Source: Flavobacterium piscinae
GTDB taxonomy: Bacteria > Bacteroidota > Bacteroidia > Flavobacteriales > Flavobacteriaceae
Direction of reading: 5' to 3'
Length of the DNA: 64,000 nucleotides
Assembly (NCBI RefSeq): GCF_004122145.1
Contig: NZ_SBKQ01000004.1
Location: forward strand, 62,001 to 126,000
Of the stretch, positions 15,473-24,796 are shown one piece after another (within the stretch, counting starts at the first letter, position 1; the number at the start of each line of letters is the position of its first letter). The position numbers and the translations under genes are program-made. A model generated the notes under the pieces. That model searched no databases and was not told the DNA's origin. It saw only the letters and a list, made by a program, of their open reading frames with translations.

Positions 15473-18400
15473 TCAATCTAATTTAATTTCTCCTTGTGTT
15501 GGTAATACTTGAGGTACATTATTTGAATCCACCTGATTCATCCTAATATTGGAATTTTCATTACTTGGGTTAGTTTTGGATAAATTAAAGTTAACCTTAA
15601 CTTCAAGCTTACCTGTACTTGGATTAATTTTTGCACTGTAAACTAGTCCGCTAGGTGTAAAAACATAAGATGCTTCAAAATTTTGTCCTTTACTTTCATT
15701 ACTAAAATATTCCTTATCGGTTCCACTTGGACCATTTGAACCATTTAATACATCAAAATCATTCATATCAGAAAGTTTTAATGATTTCGGGTTTTCTAAA
15801 TCATTTCCTGTTACTTTTTCTCTAACTAGTACATTTTCTCCTGTATCACTTCCATGTGTATGACCTGAACCTACTACTACTGCATCACTATGTGGACCAA
15901 AATTATTAGCTTGAGAAGGATCTGCTCCACCTTCAGTGAATTGCACGGGGGCTGTATATGAATAAGTACCATCTCCGTTTTTATAAAATTGGGTAGCCAC
16001 TTCAACGTTGTTAGTTATTGAGTATCCATTATATTCTGTTGAAAAATTTCTTGATGCTTCTTGTAAACTATTATGAACGGAATGTGGTTCAAGTCCCTCT
16101 AACTCTCTCGCATCAATAACACGATTTCCACTAAAGACATAAGGAGACCAAGTATGATATTCCTCTGTTAAAGGATCAATGTTCATAAAACGTCCAATCG
16201 CATAATCATAATTTCTCCACTTGAAGCTGTCCCAGTTAAGCCCCAACTCGTCCTGGCGTTCCTGACCTTGAAACTTATACTTATACAAATCATCCGCACT
16301 TGGTCCCACTTTTTTAGGGTCTTCTTGGGTTTCCTTTAAAATTGTTTTCTTACCTGTACTGTAATTCGTATGCTTTAACCCAAATGGATAATAATGGTTT
16401 TCCTCTAAAATTTTAAGATCGTTGGTATATGGGTCTAAGGTATAACTTAATCTAATATTTCCTAAATGATCGGTGTAATTATAAACATAATCATAGCTTG
16501 GACTTCCATCTTCTCTTGGTGTGTTTTTCACATATCCTTCTGGATGTGGAAAAAACTGTAGAACGTTGTTTTTGTATTGAAATCCGCCTAAATAATCAGT
16601 TGTTGTAGTTCCATTGGTAGAAAAATACTCGTGTACTTCTTTTCTCAACTTTACGCCAGCTGCATTGTAAAAATACATTATTTTTTCTGAATTAAAAAAC
16701 TCAATTACTGTGGGCAAATTTAGATGATTGTAAACAATTTTTGTGATGTTTTTGTTCTGATCGCTTATCATATTTCCATAAGCATCGTAGGTATAATCAT
16801 CATCCTCATCATTTGTACCATCACTATCATCTTTAAACCCTAAGGATTCATTTGTAGCATCGGTTACTTTTTTCAGTAAATTACTTTTATCTTGGTATTT
16901 ATAACCTAAGTTATCAATTTCGTAAGCAAATAAATCACCATCCTCATTTCCTTTTCTAATTAAAGTCATGATATTACCGTTCTTGTCATAGGTTAACGAT
17001 TCGTTATACGAGTTTCGTGCTTCTATGTTGGATTCCGGTTTTTGATAATAAGCATCATTCAAACGATTTAAATCATCGTAGGCATAACTGTATTTTCGCA
17101 AAGTAGCATCGCTTGCTGTACGCCAATAGGTCTCGGCAATGTTACCGTTGTAAAGTTTTTTCACCGTGTTGTTGTATGAATCATTGACTTCCTCGATTAC
17201 ATTGGTGTCAATATTTTTTTTGGTGACCGTATTGTAATGAATTTTAAAACTAAATAAATCTTGAAAATTGCCAATATTACAGTTTAAGCATTCGGTATCA
17301 TTAATTGATTTTAACCAACCTCTAATATTGTACTGATAATCCACTTTTTGATGGCCAACTAAATTTTCTGTATCTTGACCACCTACTTGCTTTGATATAA
17401 GCTGACCAAGTTCGTCGTATACATTATGAACAATCAGTTCTTTCGGGTTTTCGTTTACTTGGTGAAGGTGGGTTAACAATTTACTTTGTGGTGAATAAGT
17501 GAAGTATTCACTTATTCTTACAACATCAAACCCATCTTCTTTTTTGTGTTCTGTTAAGGTTTGAAGTGCTTTCCCTTCAAAATCTAGCTTTGATTGAGAA
17601 ATGGTAGCTCCACCCAAATGATTGATAGTATGACTTCCAATTGGTCTTCCTTTTGCATTGTAAAAGGAGGTTGTAAGTTCTCCTGCCGTTTCATTTTCGC
17701 TGGTTAAAAACCTTGTCCACGTAGCGGTTGGTAGTGATTTTACATTGGTTAAAACAACATCTCCATAAATATCAGCAGGTAGTGCTGGTGCGTTTGGATA
17801 ATCATAGTTGTCATAGTAATTCACTGTTAGTAATTCAAAACCATTGTTAGGTAAGGATTGGTTAGAATATTTTACTTGGATACCGTCTATGTTTACGGTT
17901 GAAGAAGTCTTACTTTCAAACAATTGTAAAGAGGTAGCATTGTGTTGATCTTGTAACACTTTTCTAGCGTTGGAATCGATGCTATGGCTTTCCTTCCATC
18001 CGGTATAAGCTACTCTGCCAAACGCATCGTATTTGGTCAACAACCATCCTTTTAAGTCAGTTTGTCCATAAGGTGAATAAGTCGGGCCAGTTAGAACAGG
18101 TTTGTCCAATTTATTATATACAATAAACTCCCATTGCTTACCCGGTAGTTTCTTTTCTACTAATCGATTACGGTAATCGTATTTGTATTGGTAACACAAG
18201 CCGTCTAATGTAGTTTCATCAATTGTTGAGGAAGTATCAACTAATGGCGGAATTACATACGTTAAATTACCATAAATATCGTAGACATAATAAGTGTCAT
18301 GCGTATCACCATTGTTGTAAGTTCGTTTTAAAATTACTTGTCCTTGTTTGTTTTTGAACTCTTCAGTGGTGTTGTTTAATCCAGATGTCCAGTTTTCATC

Positions 18401-19045
18401 TTTGGTGATGGTTTTATAAAGTTCCTCTTTTTCATAAAAACCATTTTGAATGAGTGTAATGGTGTATAATCCATAGGTTGATGACCATTCGGTTTGAGCG
18501 TTAAAATATCTTACCTCGTTCGCTTCATTAGTCTGATAAACAAACTTGATGGTTTTGCCATTAGCTTTCTCCCAAGGGTCACCGGGGGCTGCTTGTTCTA
18601 AAACCCTTGAAAGCGGGGAAAGCTCTAACACTTTTTCACTGTAAGGATTATTAGTGGTTTCCATGTTTGGATTTCCAGTTAACGAAGAATTATTATACCC
18701 ATAAAAACTCATTGTGTTTTCTTTTCCAAGTGGGTCAAAATAAGTAGAGGTATTTGTTCTCACATAAGGCAAGTATTCTTTAATTTGTCTTCCAAATTCA
18801 TCATACTCTGTGTTGATGATAAGGTCTTTTCCGGCACCGGATTGTTTATGAGCCAGTTGTTGAATTAATCGACCTAATCCATCAAAATATTGAACTTGAA
18901 CCGCCACATGTGAAGGATTTGAATAATCGATTTGCACAATGGATGATGGTTCTTTGTAAGTAATCGTTTTTACATAATTCTGGTTTTGATCTTGACCAAA
19001 AACGAATACCGGTAGGACTAAAAATAAGATATATATGTGTCTCAT
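15473..19045 (-). CDS. Exported RHS-repeat protein with DUF6443-like N-terminus and JAB/DUF4329-like C-terminal domain
   Basis: The 1190-residue protein has a signal peptide (MRHIYILFLVLPVFVFGQ). The N-terminal module (about 20-100) with VQYFDGLGRLIQQLAHKQS resembles DUF6443. Many YD repeats follow (for example YDEFGRQIKEYLPY, YDAFGRVAYTGWKE, YDDLNRLNDAYYQ). The RHS core (about 885-985) has DHLGNIRLSY, YYPFGLKH and the closing block GRFMNIDPLTEEYHTWSPYVFSGNR. After the core come about 203 residues with no repeats: GSGHTHG (His1062, His1064) followed about 28 residues later by LSDMND and then SYVFTPSGLVYSAKINPSTG, which resembles DUF4329, a JAB/JAMM-like domain found on RHS proteins. This layout fits a polymorphic toxin. 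It sits 11 bp after the other RHS gene. Confidence 0.85.
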   Translation of the reverse strand: MRHIYILFLVLPVFVFGQDQNQNYVKTITYKEPSSIVQIDYSNPSHVAVQVQYFDGLGRLIQQLAHKQSGAGKDLIINTEYDEFGRQIKEYLPYVRTNTSTYFDPLGKENTMSFYGYNNSSLTGNPNMETTNNPYSEKVLELSPLSRVLEQAAPGDPWEKANGKTIKFVYQTNEANEVRYFNAQTEWSSTYGLYTITLIQNGFYEKEELYKTITKDENWTSGLNNTTEEFKNKQGQVILKRTYNNGDTHDTYYVYDIYGNLTYVIPPLVDTSSTIDETTLDGLCYQYKYDYRNRLVEKKLPGKQWEFIVYNKLDKPVLTGPTYSPYGQTDLKGWLLTKYDAFGRVAYTGWKESHSIDSNARKVLQDQHNATSLQLFESKTSSTVNIDGIQVKYSNQSLPNNGFELLTVNYYDNYDYPNAPALPADIYGDVVLTNVKSLPTATWTRFLTSENETAGELTTSFYNAKGRPIGSHTINHLGGATISQSKLDFEGKALQTLTEHKKEDGFDVVRISEYFTYSPQSKLLTHLHQVNENPKELIVHNVYDELGQLISKQVGGQDTENLVGHQKVDYQYNIRGWLKSINDTECLNCNIGNFQDLFSFKIHYNTVTKKNIDTNVIEEVNDSYNNTVKKLYNGNIAETYWRTASDATLRKYSYAYDDLNRLNDAYYQKPESNIEARNSYNESLTYDKNGNIMTLIRKGNEDGDLFAYEIDNLGYKYQDKSNLLKKVTDATNESLGFKDDSDGTNDEDDDYTYDAYGNMISDQNKNITKIVYNHLNLPTVIEFFNSEKIMYFYNAAGVKLRKEVHEYFSTNGTTTTDYLGGFQYKNNVLQFFPHPEGYVKNTPREDGSPSYDYVYNYTDHLGNIRLSYTLDPYTNDLKILEENHYYPFGLKHTNYSTGKKTILKETQEDPKKVGPSADDLYKYKFQGQERQDELGLNWDSFKWRNYDYAIGRFMNIDPLTEEYHTWSPYVFSGNRVIDARELEGLEPHSVHNSLQEASRNFSTEYNGYSITNNVEVATQFYKNGDGTYSYTAPVQFTEGGADPSQANNFGPHSDAVVVGSGHTHGSDTGENVLVREKVTGNDLENPKSLKLSDMNDFDVLNGSNGPSGTDKEYFSNESKGQNFEASYVFTPSGLVYSAKINPSTGKLEVKVNFNLSKTNPSNENSNIRMNQVDSNNVPQVLPTQGEIKLD

Positions 19046-19056
19046 GGCTTTTCGTA

Positions 19057-22000
19057 TTAATTTTGAGTTCTGTAATGGTATTCGTTTTCACTTAGTATAT
19101 TACCTTCCATGTCGGTTACTTTATTAAGACGATTGAATTCATCGTAATGATAGGTCATGGTGTATCCTTTTGGGTCTGTCATGGTTTTGACACCAACAAG
19201 AGGTATGTAAGTGTAGGTAGAAATCTGTGCATTAACTAATGCACTGGAATTTCGTAAAGCATTTAATGCAGTGATTAAACCAGTTTCTGTTGAAGCACTT
19301 TGAACGGCATTTATAAGATTTGACGGTATACTACTAAAACTGATATTTTCGATTTTTGCAACGGGTAACGATTTGGCATAACCCCAAATATAAACTACCG
19401 AGGTTCCGTTTTCTTGTTGCATCTCTCTTGGTTTAGCACCCAAAGGGTCTATATTTATATATCTTACTCTATTTTCAAGTGGGCTTAAACTTCCTTTATT
19501 TGCTTGAATAATCTCCGGCATTAATACTTTTTGTCCCAAAGCGTTATTGCCCCAATCTTTAAATTGAGTGGCAAGAGTAGCGGTTTTAACACCGTTTAGA
19601 AAGGTCTCTCTAAGTAATGGTGAATTAAATTGATGATTGGTATTTAATTGATTAATAACGGTTTGATTAAAAAGACTATTGCCAATTAAATCGTGAGTAT
19701 AATAATATTTTGTTTCAATGGTTTCACTTCCGTTATTTAAAATATTTATCTTTTTTAACGGTAAAAAATGATGTGGAGTTCCAATTGGAGTTCCATTTTC
19801 GGAAAGATTGTGATAAAGTGTTTTTGTTACATTTTGAATTGTGCTTACTGATCCACTTTCATAAAAGTAGTCTGTCTCGATTTGTTCTCTAACCCCCAAA
19901 TTTGTTCCTGAAATAATATCATAAATCTCTTTTTCATTTAAATCTGCTTGCGATTCCGAAAAATAGGATTGATGAAGATTAAGCCCTCTGGTTGTTTTTG
20001 GATAATTAGAAGGCAAAGTAGCTACCGAATAATAGTTTGTTTGAGTAGATTGTATCACATTAAAAAGACCATCTAAGCTTAAATCAGTTATGTCTCCCGG
20101 TGATTTTTTTATAAATAGCCTTTGAAGGGTTGGTCTTCCTGATGTCCAATTATGATAAATTGGTGAACCCGGATAACTTGATGTTGCCGTATCACCTGTA
20201 AAACTTTCCTCTTTAATGATTTCTTTATCCTCAACTTGTCTAACCTCTCTCACACAAAAATATCCTAAGTTATTTGCATCAGAGCTTATGGCATTATTGC
20301 TAGAACTGGAACTAATGACTTCTGATAATTGCGGTGGATTATCCAAACTACCTTCACTTTTACTAAAACTTCTAAAAACGGGTACTCCCACAACCCACCC
20401 TGAGGGTGAATTATCATTGTTTTGATAAACATATTTTCTTGTTATGGTTGCATTTTCATCTAACTCATAAGCTGGGGCATTCGGGTCTGTTTGATTTAGT
20501 ATATATCCCGATTTATAATCTTTTATTTCTTTAATTCTTAATCCGCCAATAAATTTTTTACCGGGGTATTTGTTTTCTTTCCATTGGGCAACCACTTCAA
20601 TATAAGCATTACTAATATCTAAATTGTTTGATTTAATTTCAATCTCCAACGTATATTGACCGGGTTGAATGAATAATTTACCATTGTATCCTATGGGTAA
20701 ACCGTTAGGATGTGTGAGATTAGGTTGTCCTAAAACTCTGTTTTTTATGTGTAAAACAATATCACAGCCTAGTATTGGTAGGTTAATATTTGGTTCTACA
20801 GGGTCTGTTTGCGTATTGTCACAAAGTGTACTTGAGGTTGTAAAAGTGAAATAATTATCATAGGATATTTCATCTGAAACATCAAAATTGGTTCTAAAAT
20901 ATCTTCTTCCGGTTTGCGAATCGGTTATCATAGTGCCATTAGAGTTTACAATTTCAGTTCTTTGTAAACTAGGCTCATAGATCATGTCTATTCCAAATCC
21001 TATATTGGTGGGATTTCGTTCATTATTTTCATACGTAAACTCAGTAAAACCCCCTTCAGGATAATTAATCCGTTTTAAAATACAGGCTTGGGTATAATTA
21101 ATATCAATCTCTCTATTGCCTTTATTCACAAGTGATTTAGTTAAATTTCCAGCAAAAACGCTTGAAAAAGTTGTTGGGATAAGGGTTGTGTTTGACTTTC
21201 CATTATAATATCCCCAATAATCCTGAGACTTTGAAAATCTGTGAGGTAAAATTACATCAGTATTGTATTCAAAAGAATATTTTATTTTATCGGAAGAAAA
21301 AAGTTGGTTTCCATAGAATTCAATTTCTTTTAAATAGAGCCTCTTATTAATTTCATCGGGATTATAATTACCTAAACACATTGAATTGAATTGAGAAGTT
21401 GGGCTTTCAAAATAATCGTAAATTAATTTTGTTCTTTGAACTAAAGTTGAAGTAGTTGTGTCTTCTAATTTTGAATAAACAAATATTTCTTCTAATGCTT
21501 TATCATACGATAAATCTAAACGTTCACCCTGTGTGACAAACTCTACATACCCGTTTTTAAAACTAATTTTTTTTAAACGATAATTTGTTCCTGAGGACAA
21601 ATTTATTGTAAAGCTGTTGTTTACTGAAACACTATTATTGGATATACTCGTAGATTCACCTGAAGGAATACAATTATTAGTATAAGAGTAAGCTTCATAT
21701 TCAAATTCAATTAACTCCCCTGAATTGGTTTCAATTTTACTTAAACGCCAAGATGTATTGTGTGGAATACTATTTTCTAAATGTCCAACTGTTGGGATAG
21801 GTAAAGATCCACTAGTATCCCCATAATAACTGAAAGAACTACTTAAAAAATCTCCACATTGTGAATTAAAAAAATATTTTGTCCCATCGGGTGTTGTTAT
21901 TTTCCAATAATCAAACATGCCACTGGGATTTAAAGTATAATCAATCTTAATATCAGAAATAGGGAACTGTATTAACTCTCCATAAGGTTTTTGAGTACTT

Positions 22001-22533
22001 CTATTTTGATTAAAATAAAAACTACCCTTGTAATCTAAAAAATTAAATTGAAAATTATCTGGCTCATAATCTTGATGTCCTCTTTTTGCGTTTTGTTCCA
22101 ATACTCTTCTGCCTGAATAGGTTGCTGTATTTTCCCATTCTACGATAGTTCTAGCTGTATGAATATACCCAGCTGGTGCATCATCCGGTAACTGTCTGGT
22201 TTGCCTGTAAATTGTACCTCCCGCATTCAAACTCCATCCAAGTCCGACCCAAGTTGCTATTTCTTCAACTCTATGTCCTCCGGCATGATAACTTAATGAG
22301 ATTGGAAGTTCTATATTACCCGTTTTAACGGTGTAGATTGGGATACTAACATTTGGTACGCCTGTATACATGTTTACTGGAACTTCTTTATATTTTGCTA
22401 ATGCGGCAACTTCCGGTGCAAGTGGTGCATGATTAGGAACACTAATTTCTTCAGGTGTTATTTGGGAATAAACACAGCTACTGTTTATCACTATCCAAGA
22501 TATGATGAGTATTTTTTTTACGATTGATTTCAT
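19057..22533 (-). CDS. Exported large YD/RHS-repeat protein (first half of an RHS pair)
   Basis: The 1158-residue protein has a signal peptide (MKSIVKKILIISWIVINSSCVYSQ). Its N-terminal region (about 30-110) with PVNMYTGVPNVSIPIYTVKTG, LPISLSYHAGG and WVGLGWSLNAGG is typical of Bacteroidota RHS-associated proteins and resembles the SpvB/TcaC-type start of Tc-toxin B components. Long beta-rich regions follow, ending in YD repeats near the C-terminus (DPKGYTMTYHYDEFNRLNKVTD). There is no RHS core or toxin tail, so it is probably the structural partner of the following RHS protein, as TcB is for TcC. It lies 13 bp after the T9SS cargo gene and 11 bp before the second RHS gene. Confidence 0.85.
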   Translation of the reverse strand: MKSIVKKILIISWIVINSSCVYSQITPEEISVPNHAPLAPEVAALAKYKEVPVNMYTGVPNVSIPIYTVKTGNIELPISLSYHAGGHRVEEIATWVGLGWSLNAGGTIYRQTRQLPDDAPAGYIHTARTIVEWENTATYSGRRVLEQNAKRGHQDYEPDNFQFNFLDYKGSFYFNQNRSTQKPYGELIQFPISDIKIDYTLNPSGMFDYWKITTPDGTKYFFNSQCGDFLSSSFSYYGDTSGSLPIPTVGHLENSIPHNTSWRLSKIETNSGELIEFEYEAYSYTNNCIPSGESTSISNNSVSVNNSFTINLSSGTNYRLKKISFKNGYVEFVTQGERLDLSYDKALEEIFVYSKLEDTTTSTLVQRTKLIYDYFESPTSQFNSMCLGNYNPDEINKRLYLKEIEFYGNQLFSSDKIKYSFEYNTDVILPHRFSKSQDYWGYYNGKSNTTLIPTTFSSVFAGNLTKSLVNKGNREIDINYTQACILKRINYPEGGFTEFTYENNERNPTNIGFGIDMIYEPSLQRTEIVNSNGTMITDSQTGRRYFRTNFDVSDEISYDNYFTFTTSSTLCDNTQTDPVEPNINLPILGCDIVLHIKNRVLGQPNLTHPNGLPIGYNGKLFIQPGQYTLEIEIKSNNLDISNAYIEVVAQWKENKYPGKKFIGGLRIKEIKDYKSGYILNQTDPNAPAYELDENATITRKYVYQNNDNSPSGWVVGVPVFRSFSKSEGSLDNPPQLSEVISSSSSNNAISSDANNLGYFCVREVRQVEDKEIIKEESFTGDTATSSYPGSPIYHNWTSGRPTLQRLFIKKSPGDITDLSLDGLFNVIQSTQTNYYSVATLPSNYPKTTRGLNLHQSYFSESQADLNEKEIYDIISGTNLGVREQIETDYFYESGSVSTIQNVTKTLYHNLSENGTPIGTPHHFLPLKKINILNNGSETIETKYYYTHDLIGNSLFNQTVINQLNTNHQFNSPLLRETFLNGVKTATLATQFKDWGNNALGQKVLMPEIIQANKGSLSPLENRVRYINIDPLGAKPREMQQENGTSVVYIWGYAKSLPVAKIENISFSSIPSNLINAVQSASTETGLITALNALRNSSALVNAQISTYTYIPLVGVKTMTDPKGYTMTYHYDEFNRLNKVTDMEGNILSENEYHYRTQN

Positions 22534-22546
22534 ATGGCTTATTTGT

Positions 22547-24142
22547 TTAATTTTTATTTCCTTTAATCACCTTCACCCCATCCTTCTGCACGTTTGTTTT
22601 TATCTCAATCACATATATCCCTTCGGGTAGTCCGCCCAAATCCACCGGAATGGTGCGTTCCTTGGCAATGTCAAAAGTTTGTAACTGTCGTCCGGCTATA
22701 TCAAATACAGAACAAGTACCTTTTTCATAGTCATAGCCAATGATTACATTGGTGTACTGTGCCGTTGGGTTTGGAAAGGCCTCGATGGCCAGTTTATCTT
22801 CTTTGCGTTTGTCTTTGTCTTTAAGTTTTACCACCCAAAAATCTTGACTGCCGATAGCCGATTTTTTGTCGCGAGAAGTTTTTCCGTTTGATGTTCCTGT
22901 GAGTAAGTAACCTCCATCACGAGTAATTATAACTTTTCGCATGATTTCTTCACCAGTACTGCCAACGGTTCTTTTAAAAATTTCTTCTCCGTTTTCTTTT
23001 ACTTTAATAAATGCATAATCATTAATGTCTTCCTTATCTGTTTTTTTTGCTCCGATTACTTCACTTTTGGCAAAGCCTGCAATAAGCAGTGTTTTATCAT
23101 CGTTTTCCACTATTGATGTTAGAACATCTGATTTGCCAAAATGATAGGTTTCTTGCCAGATTTCTTCACCTTCTTTATCTAATTTTATAACCCAAAAATC
23201 AGTTCCATTTCTATTACTTTTACGCTTGCTTTCAGATACACCTGAATTGGAGTTACCACCCAAAATAAAATCACCATCTCGGGTTTGTACAAGTGTAGCT
23301 AATTGATCGTCCTTGTCTCCACCAAGTGTTTTCTGCCATTCAAGGTTACCTGATTTGTCCAGTTTTAAAACCCAGTAATCACCAATGCCGAAGTTACGGT
23401 TGGTTTTGTCACCTGATTCGGGTGAGTTTGAATAACCACCAACAATGTAACCGCCGTCATGCGTTTGTTCGATACTCTTTAAAAAATCATTGTAAATTCC
23501 ACCAAAGGTTTGTTGCCAATCAATTTCTCCTTTTTTATCTAATTTAATAATCCAATAATCCATTGCTCCTCGGCTGTTTGTTTCTTTGTCACCCGTTTTT
23601 TCGGAGGACGATGATGCTCCAATGATATAACCACCATCTGCTGTTTGACGAATGCTGTGTGCCATTTCTTGAGATGAGCCACCAATGGTTTTTTGCCATT
23701 CTTCTGTTCCTTTAGCATCCAACTTTATTACCCAAATATCTTCATGTCCTCGGCTGTCTTCTTTCTTTCCTTCGCCTTTAGGGGAATTGGATGTTCCGAC
23801 CAAAATAAAACCGCCATCATTGGTAAGTTCAACCCTTTGCAAAAAGTCTGAACCGGTTCCTCCAAAACTTTTTTGCCATTCCAAATCACCATGTTCATTC
23901 ATTTTCCAAAGCCAATAATCCAAGTCACCTTGATTAGCATCGGTTTTCTTACCGGTTTTACCAGATAATGAGCTTCCCGCTAATAAAAATCCATAATCTG
24001 CCGTTGGAACAGCATCAAACAAATAATCAGCGTGTTTACCGCCAATAGATTTTTCCCATAAAATGTCTTGGGAAAACAGCTGCACACTGCATAAGCAAAA
24101 CAAAAAAGCAATGAGGCTGTAAAAAGAAGTGTAATGTTTCAT
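22547..24142 (-). CDS. Seven-repeat T9SS cargo protein heading the RHS operon
   Basis: The 531-residue protein has a signal peptide (MKHYTSFYSLIAFLFCLCSVQLFS). Seven repeats of about 55-60 residues follow, each starting with a W-(E/Q)-K-(S/T)-x-G-G motif: WEKSIGG, WQKSFGG, WQKTIGG, WQQTFGG, WQKTLGG, the divergent WQETYHF, and FKRTVGS. Between them are DGG(Y/F)I(I/L)(G/A)G and DYW(I/V)(I/L)KLD motifs. Seven blades suggest a closed beta-propeller. The C-terminal 80 residues (AFPNPTAQY, VFDIAGRQL, LPEGIYVIEI) are a type A T9SS sorting domain. It is the first gene of the unit, preceded by a hexamer repeat tract in its leader region. The function is unknown; surface display or secretion is expected. 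Confidence 0.87.
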   Translation of the reverse strand: MKHYTSFYSLIAFLFCLCSVQLFSQDILWEKSIGGKHADYLFDAVPTADYGFLLAGSSLSGKTGKKTDANQGDLDYWLWKMNEHGDLEWQKSFGGTGSDFLQRVELTNDGGFILVGTSNSPKGEGKKEDSRGHEDIWVIKLDAKGTEEWQKTIGGSSQEMAHSIRQTADGGYIIGASSSSEKTGDKETNSRGAMDYWIIKLDKKGEIDWQQTFGGIYNDFLKSIEQTHDGGYIVGGYSNSPESGDKTNRNFGIGDYWVLKLDKSGNLEWQKTLGGDKDDQLATLVQTRDGDFILGGNSNSGVSESKRKSNRNGTDFWVIKLDKEGEEIWQETYHFGKSDVLTSIVENDDKTLLIAGFAKSEVIGAKKTDKEDINDYAFIKVKENGEEIFKRTVGSTGEEIMRKVIITRDGGYLLTGTSNGKTSRDKKSAIGSQDFWVVKLKDKDKRKEDKLAIEAFPNPTAQYTNVIIGYDYEKGTCSVFDIAGRQLQTFDIAKERTIPVDLGGLPEGIYVIEIKTNVQKDGVKVIKGNKN

Positions 24143-24178
24143 ATAAGTGAAGGGAATTGGTGAATCTTTAGTTTTGAT

Positions 24179-24226
24179 ATTGTTATTGATATTGCCATTT
24201 ATATTGCTATTGTCATTGTCATTGTT
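24179..24226. repeat. Hexanucleotide repeat tract (ATTGNN) upstream of the RHS operon
   Basis: Eight consecutive 6-bp units read ATTGTT, ATTGAT, ATTGCC, ATTTAT, ATTGCT, ATTGTC, ATTGTC and ATTGTT. The tract lies 37-84 bp ahead of the start codon of the first operon gene (minus strand), in the expected promoter or 5' leader. Confidence 0.8.
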
Positions 24227-24692
24227 TCTGCAATGTAAAGAACGTTAGCAAGACCATTTTACAGATTTTCTGTAAAAATTGTTAAAATTGATAGTGTTTA
24301 AAGGTACAAAAGGGAGTAAACTATGCGTAAAGAGAATATTTTCTTTTTGTAAAATTTTTTACTTACAATCAACTGATTACAAGTTTAGAGTAAAAATAAA
24401 CACCAAACAATACCCACTTTTAGTGATTTTTTTTCTCTCACTAGAAATGGTGATATTTTGTTTAATGTTTTTTTATTTTTGCTAAACTTTTGTGTTATGC
24501 ATGGAGTAGTTTTGATAAAAATTTGCAATAATAAATGATGAAAACTATTTTAGCTATACAAATGTTATAAACGTTATGTATAAAGTTATAAGCAGTATTA
24601 TTCATTTGTTTTGCTTTAAATATTATTTTACTTTAGTATATTTATAATCTAAAACCAACTCAACAAGCGTAGCAAAAATTTCATTTATAAAA
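24227..24692. other. AT-rich intergenic gap without a supported gene
   Basis: Between the hexamer tract and the hairpin before the XRE gene I see no gene I can support. The short open frames here (for example 24279-24485) are rich in Phe, Leu, Lys and Tyr as expected from AT-rich DNA and show no domain or credible start. Promoters for both flanking units should lie in this gap. Confidence 0.6.
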
Positions 24693-24721
24693 AAATGCGT
24701 CAACAATTGACGCATTTTTTT
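24693..24721. terminator. Bidirectional-looking terminator hairpin ahead of the XRE gene
   Basis: A perfect 11-bp stem (AAATGCGTCAA / TTGACGCATTT) with a 3-nt loop is flanked by A-run and T-run on both sides. No gene directly upstream on the plus strand uses it, so it may insulate the XRE gene or end an unseen transcript. Confidence 0.7.
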
Positions 24722-24736
24722 CATTCTTAAAATTTT

Positions 24737-24753
24737 GCTACAAAAAGTGTAGC
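24737..24753. promoter_or_regulatory. Candidate operator, inverted repeat GCTACA-N5-TGTAGC
   Basis: A perfect 6+5+6 palindrome lies 44 bp ahead of the XRE start codon at 24797. Half-sites recur as GCTACA at 24777 and as GTAGC near 24669. This is what an autoregulating XRE repressor would be expected to bind; the link is inference. Confidence 0.5.
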
Positions 24754-24796
24754 GTAAAATTATTTTTTGCAAATTTGCTACAAACTTACTTTCAAA

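Noticed and set aside
18882..19091. Minus-strand frame across the junction of the two RHS genes
   Set aside because: It overlaps both genes in a different frame and shows no features of its own.
24279..24485. A 68-codon plus-strand frame upstream of the XRE gene
   Set aside because: Its composition is that of AT-rich noncoding DNA, it has no domain, and it lies in the RHS operon upstream region.
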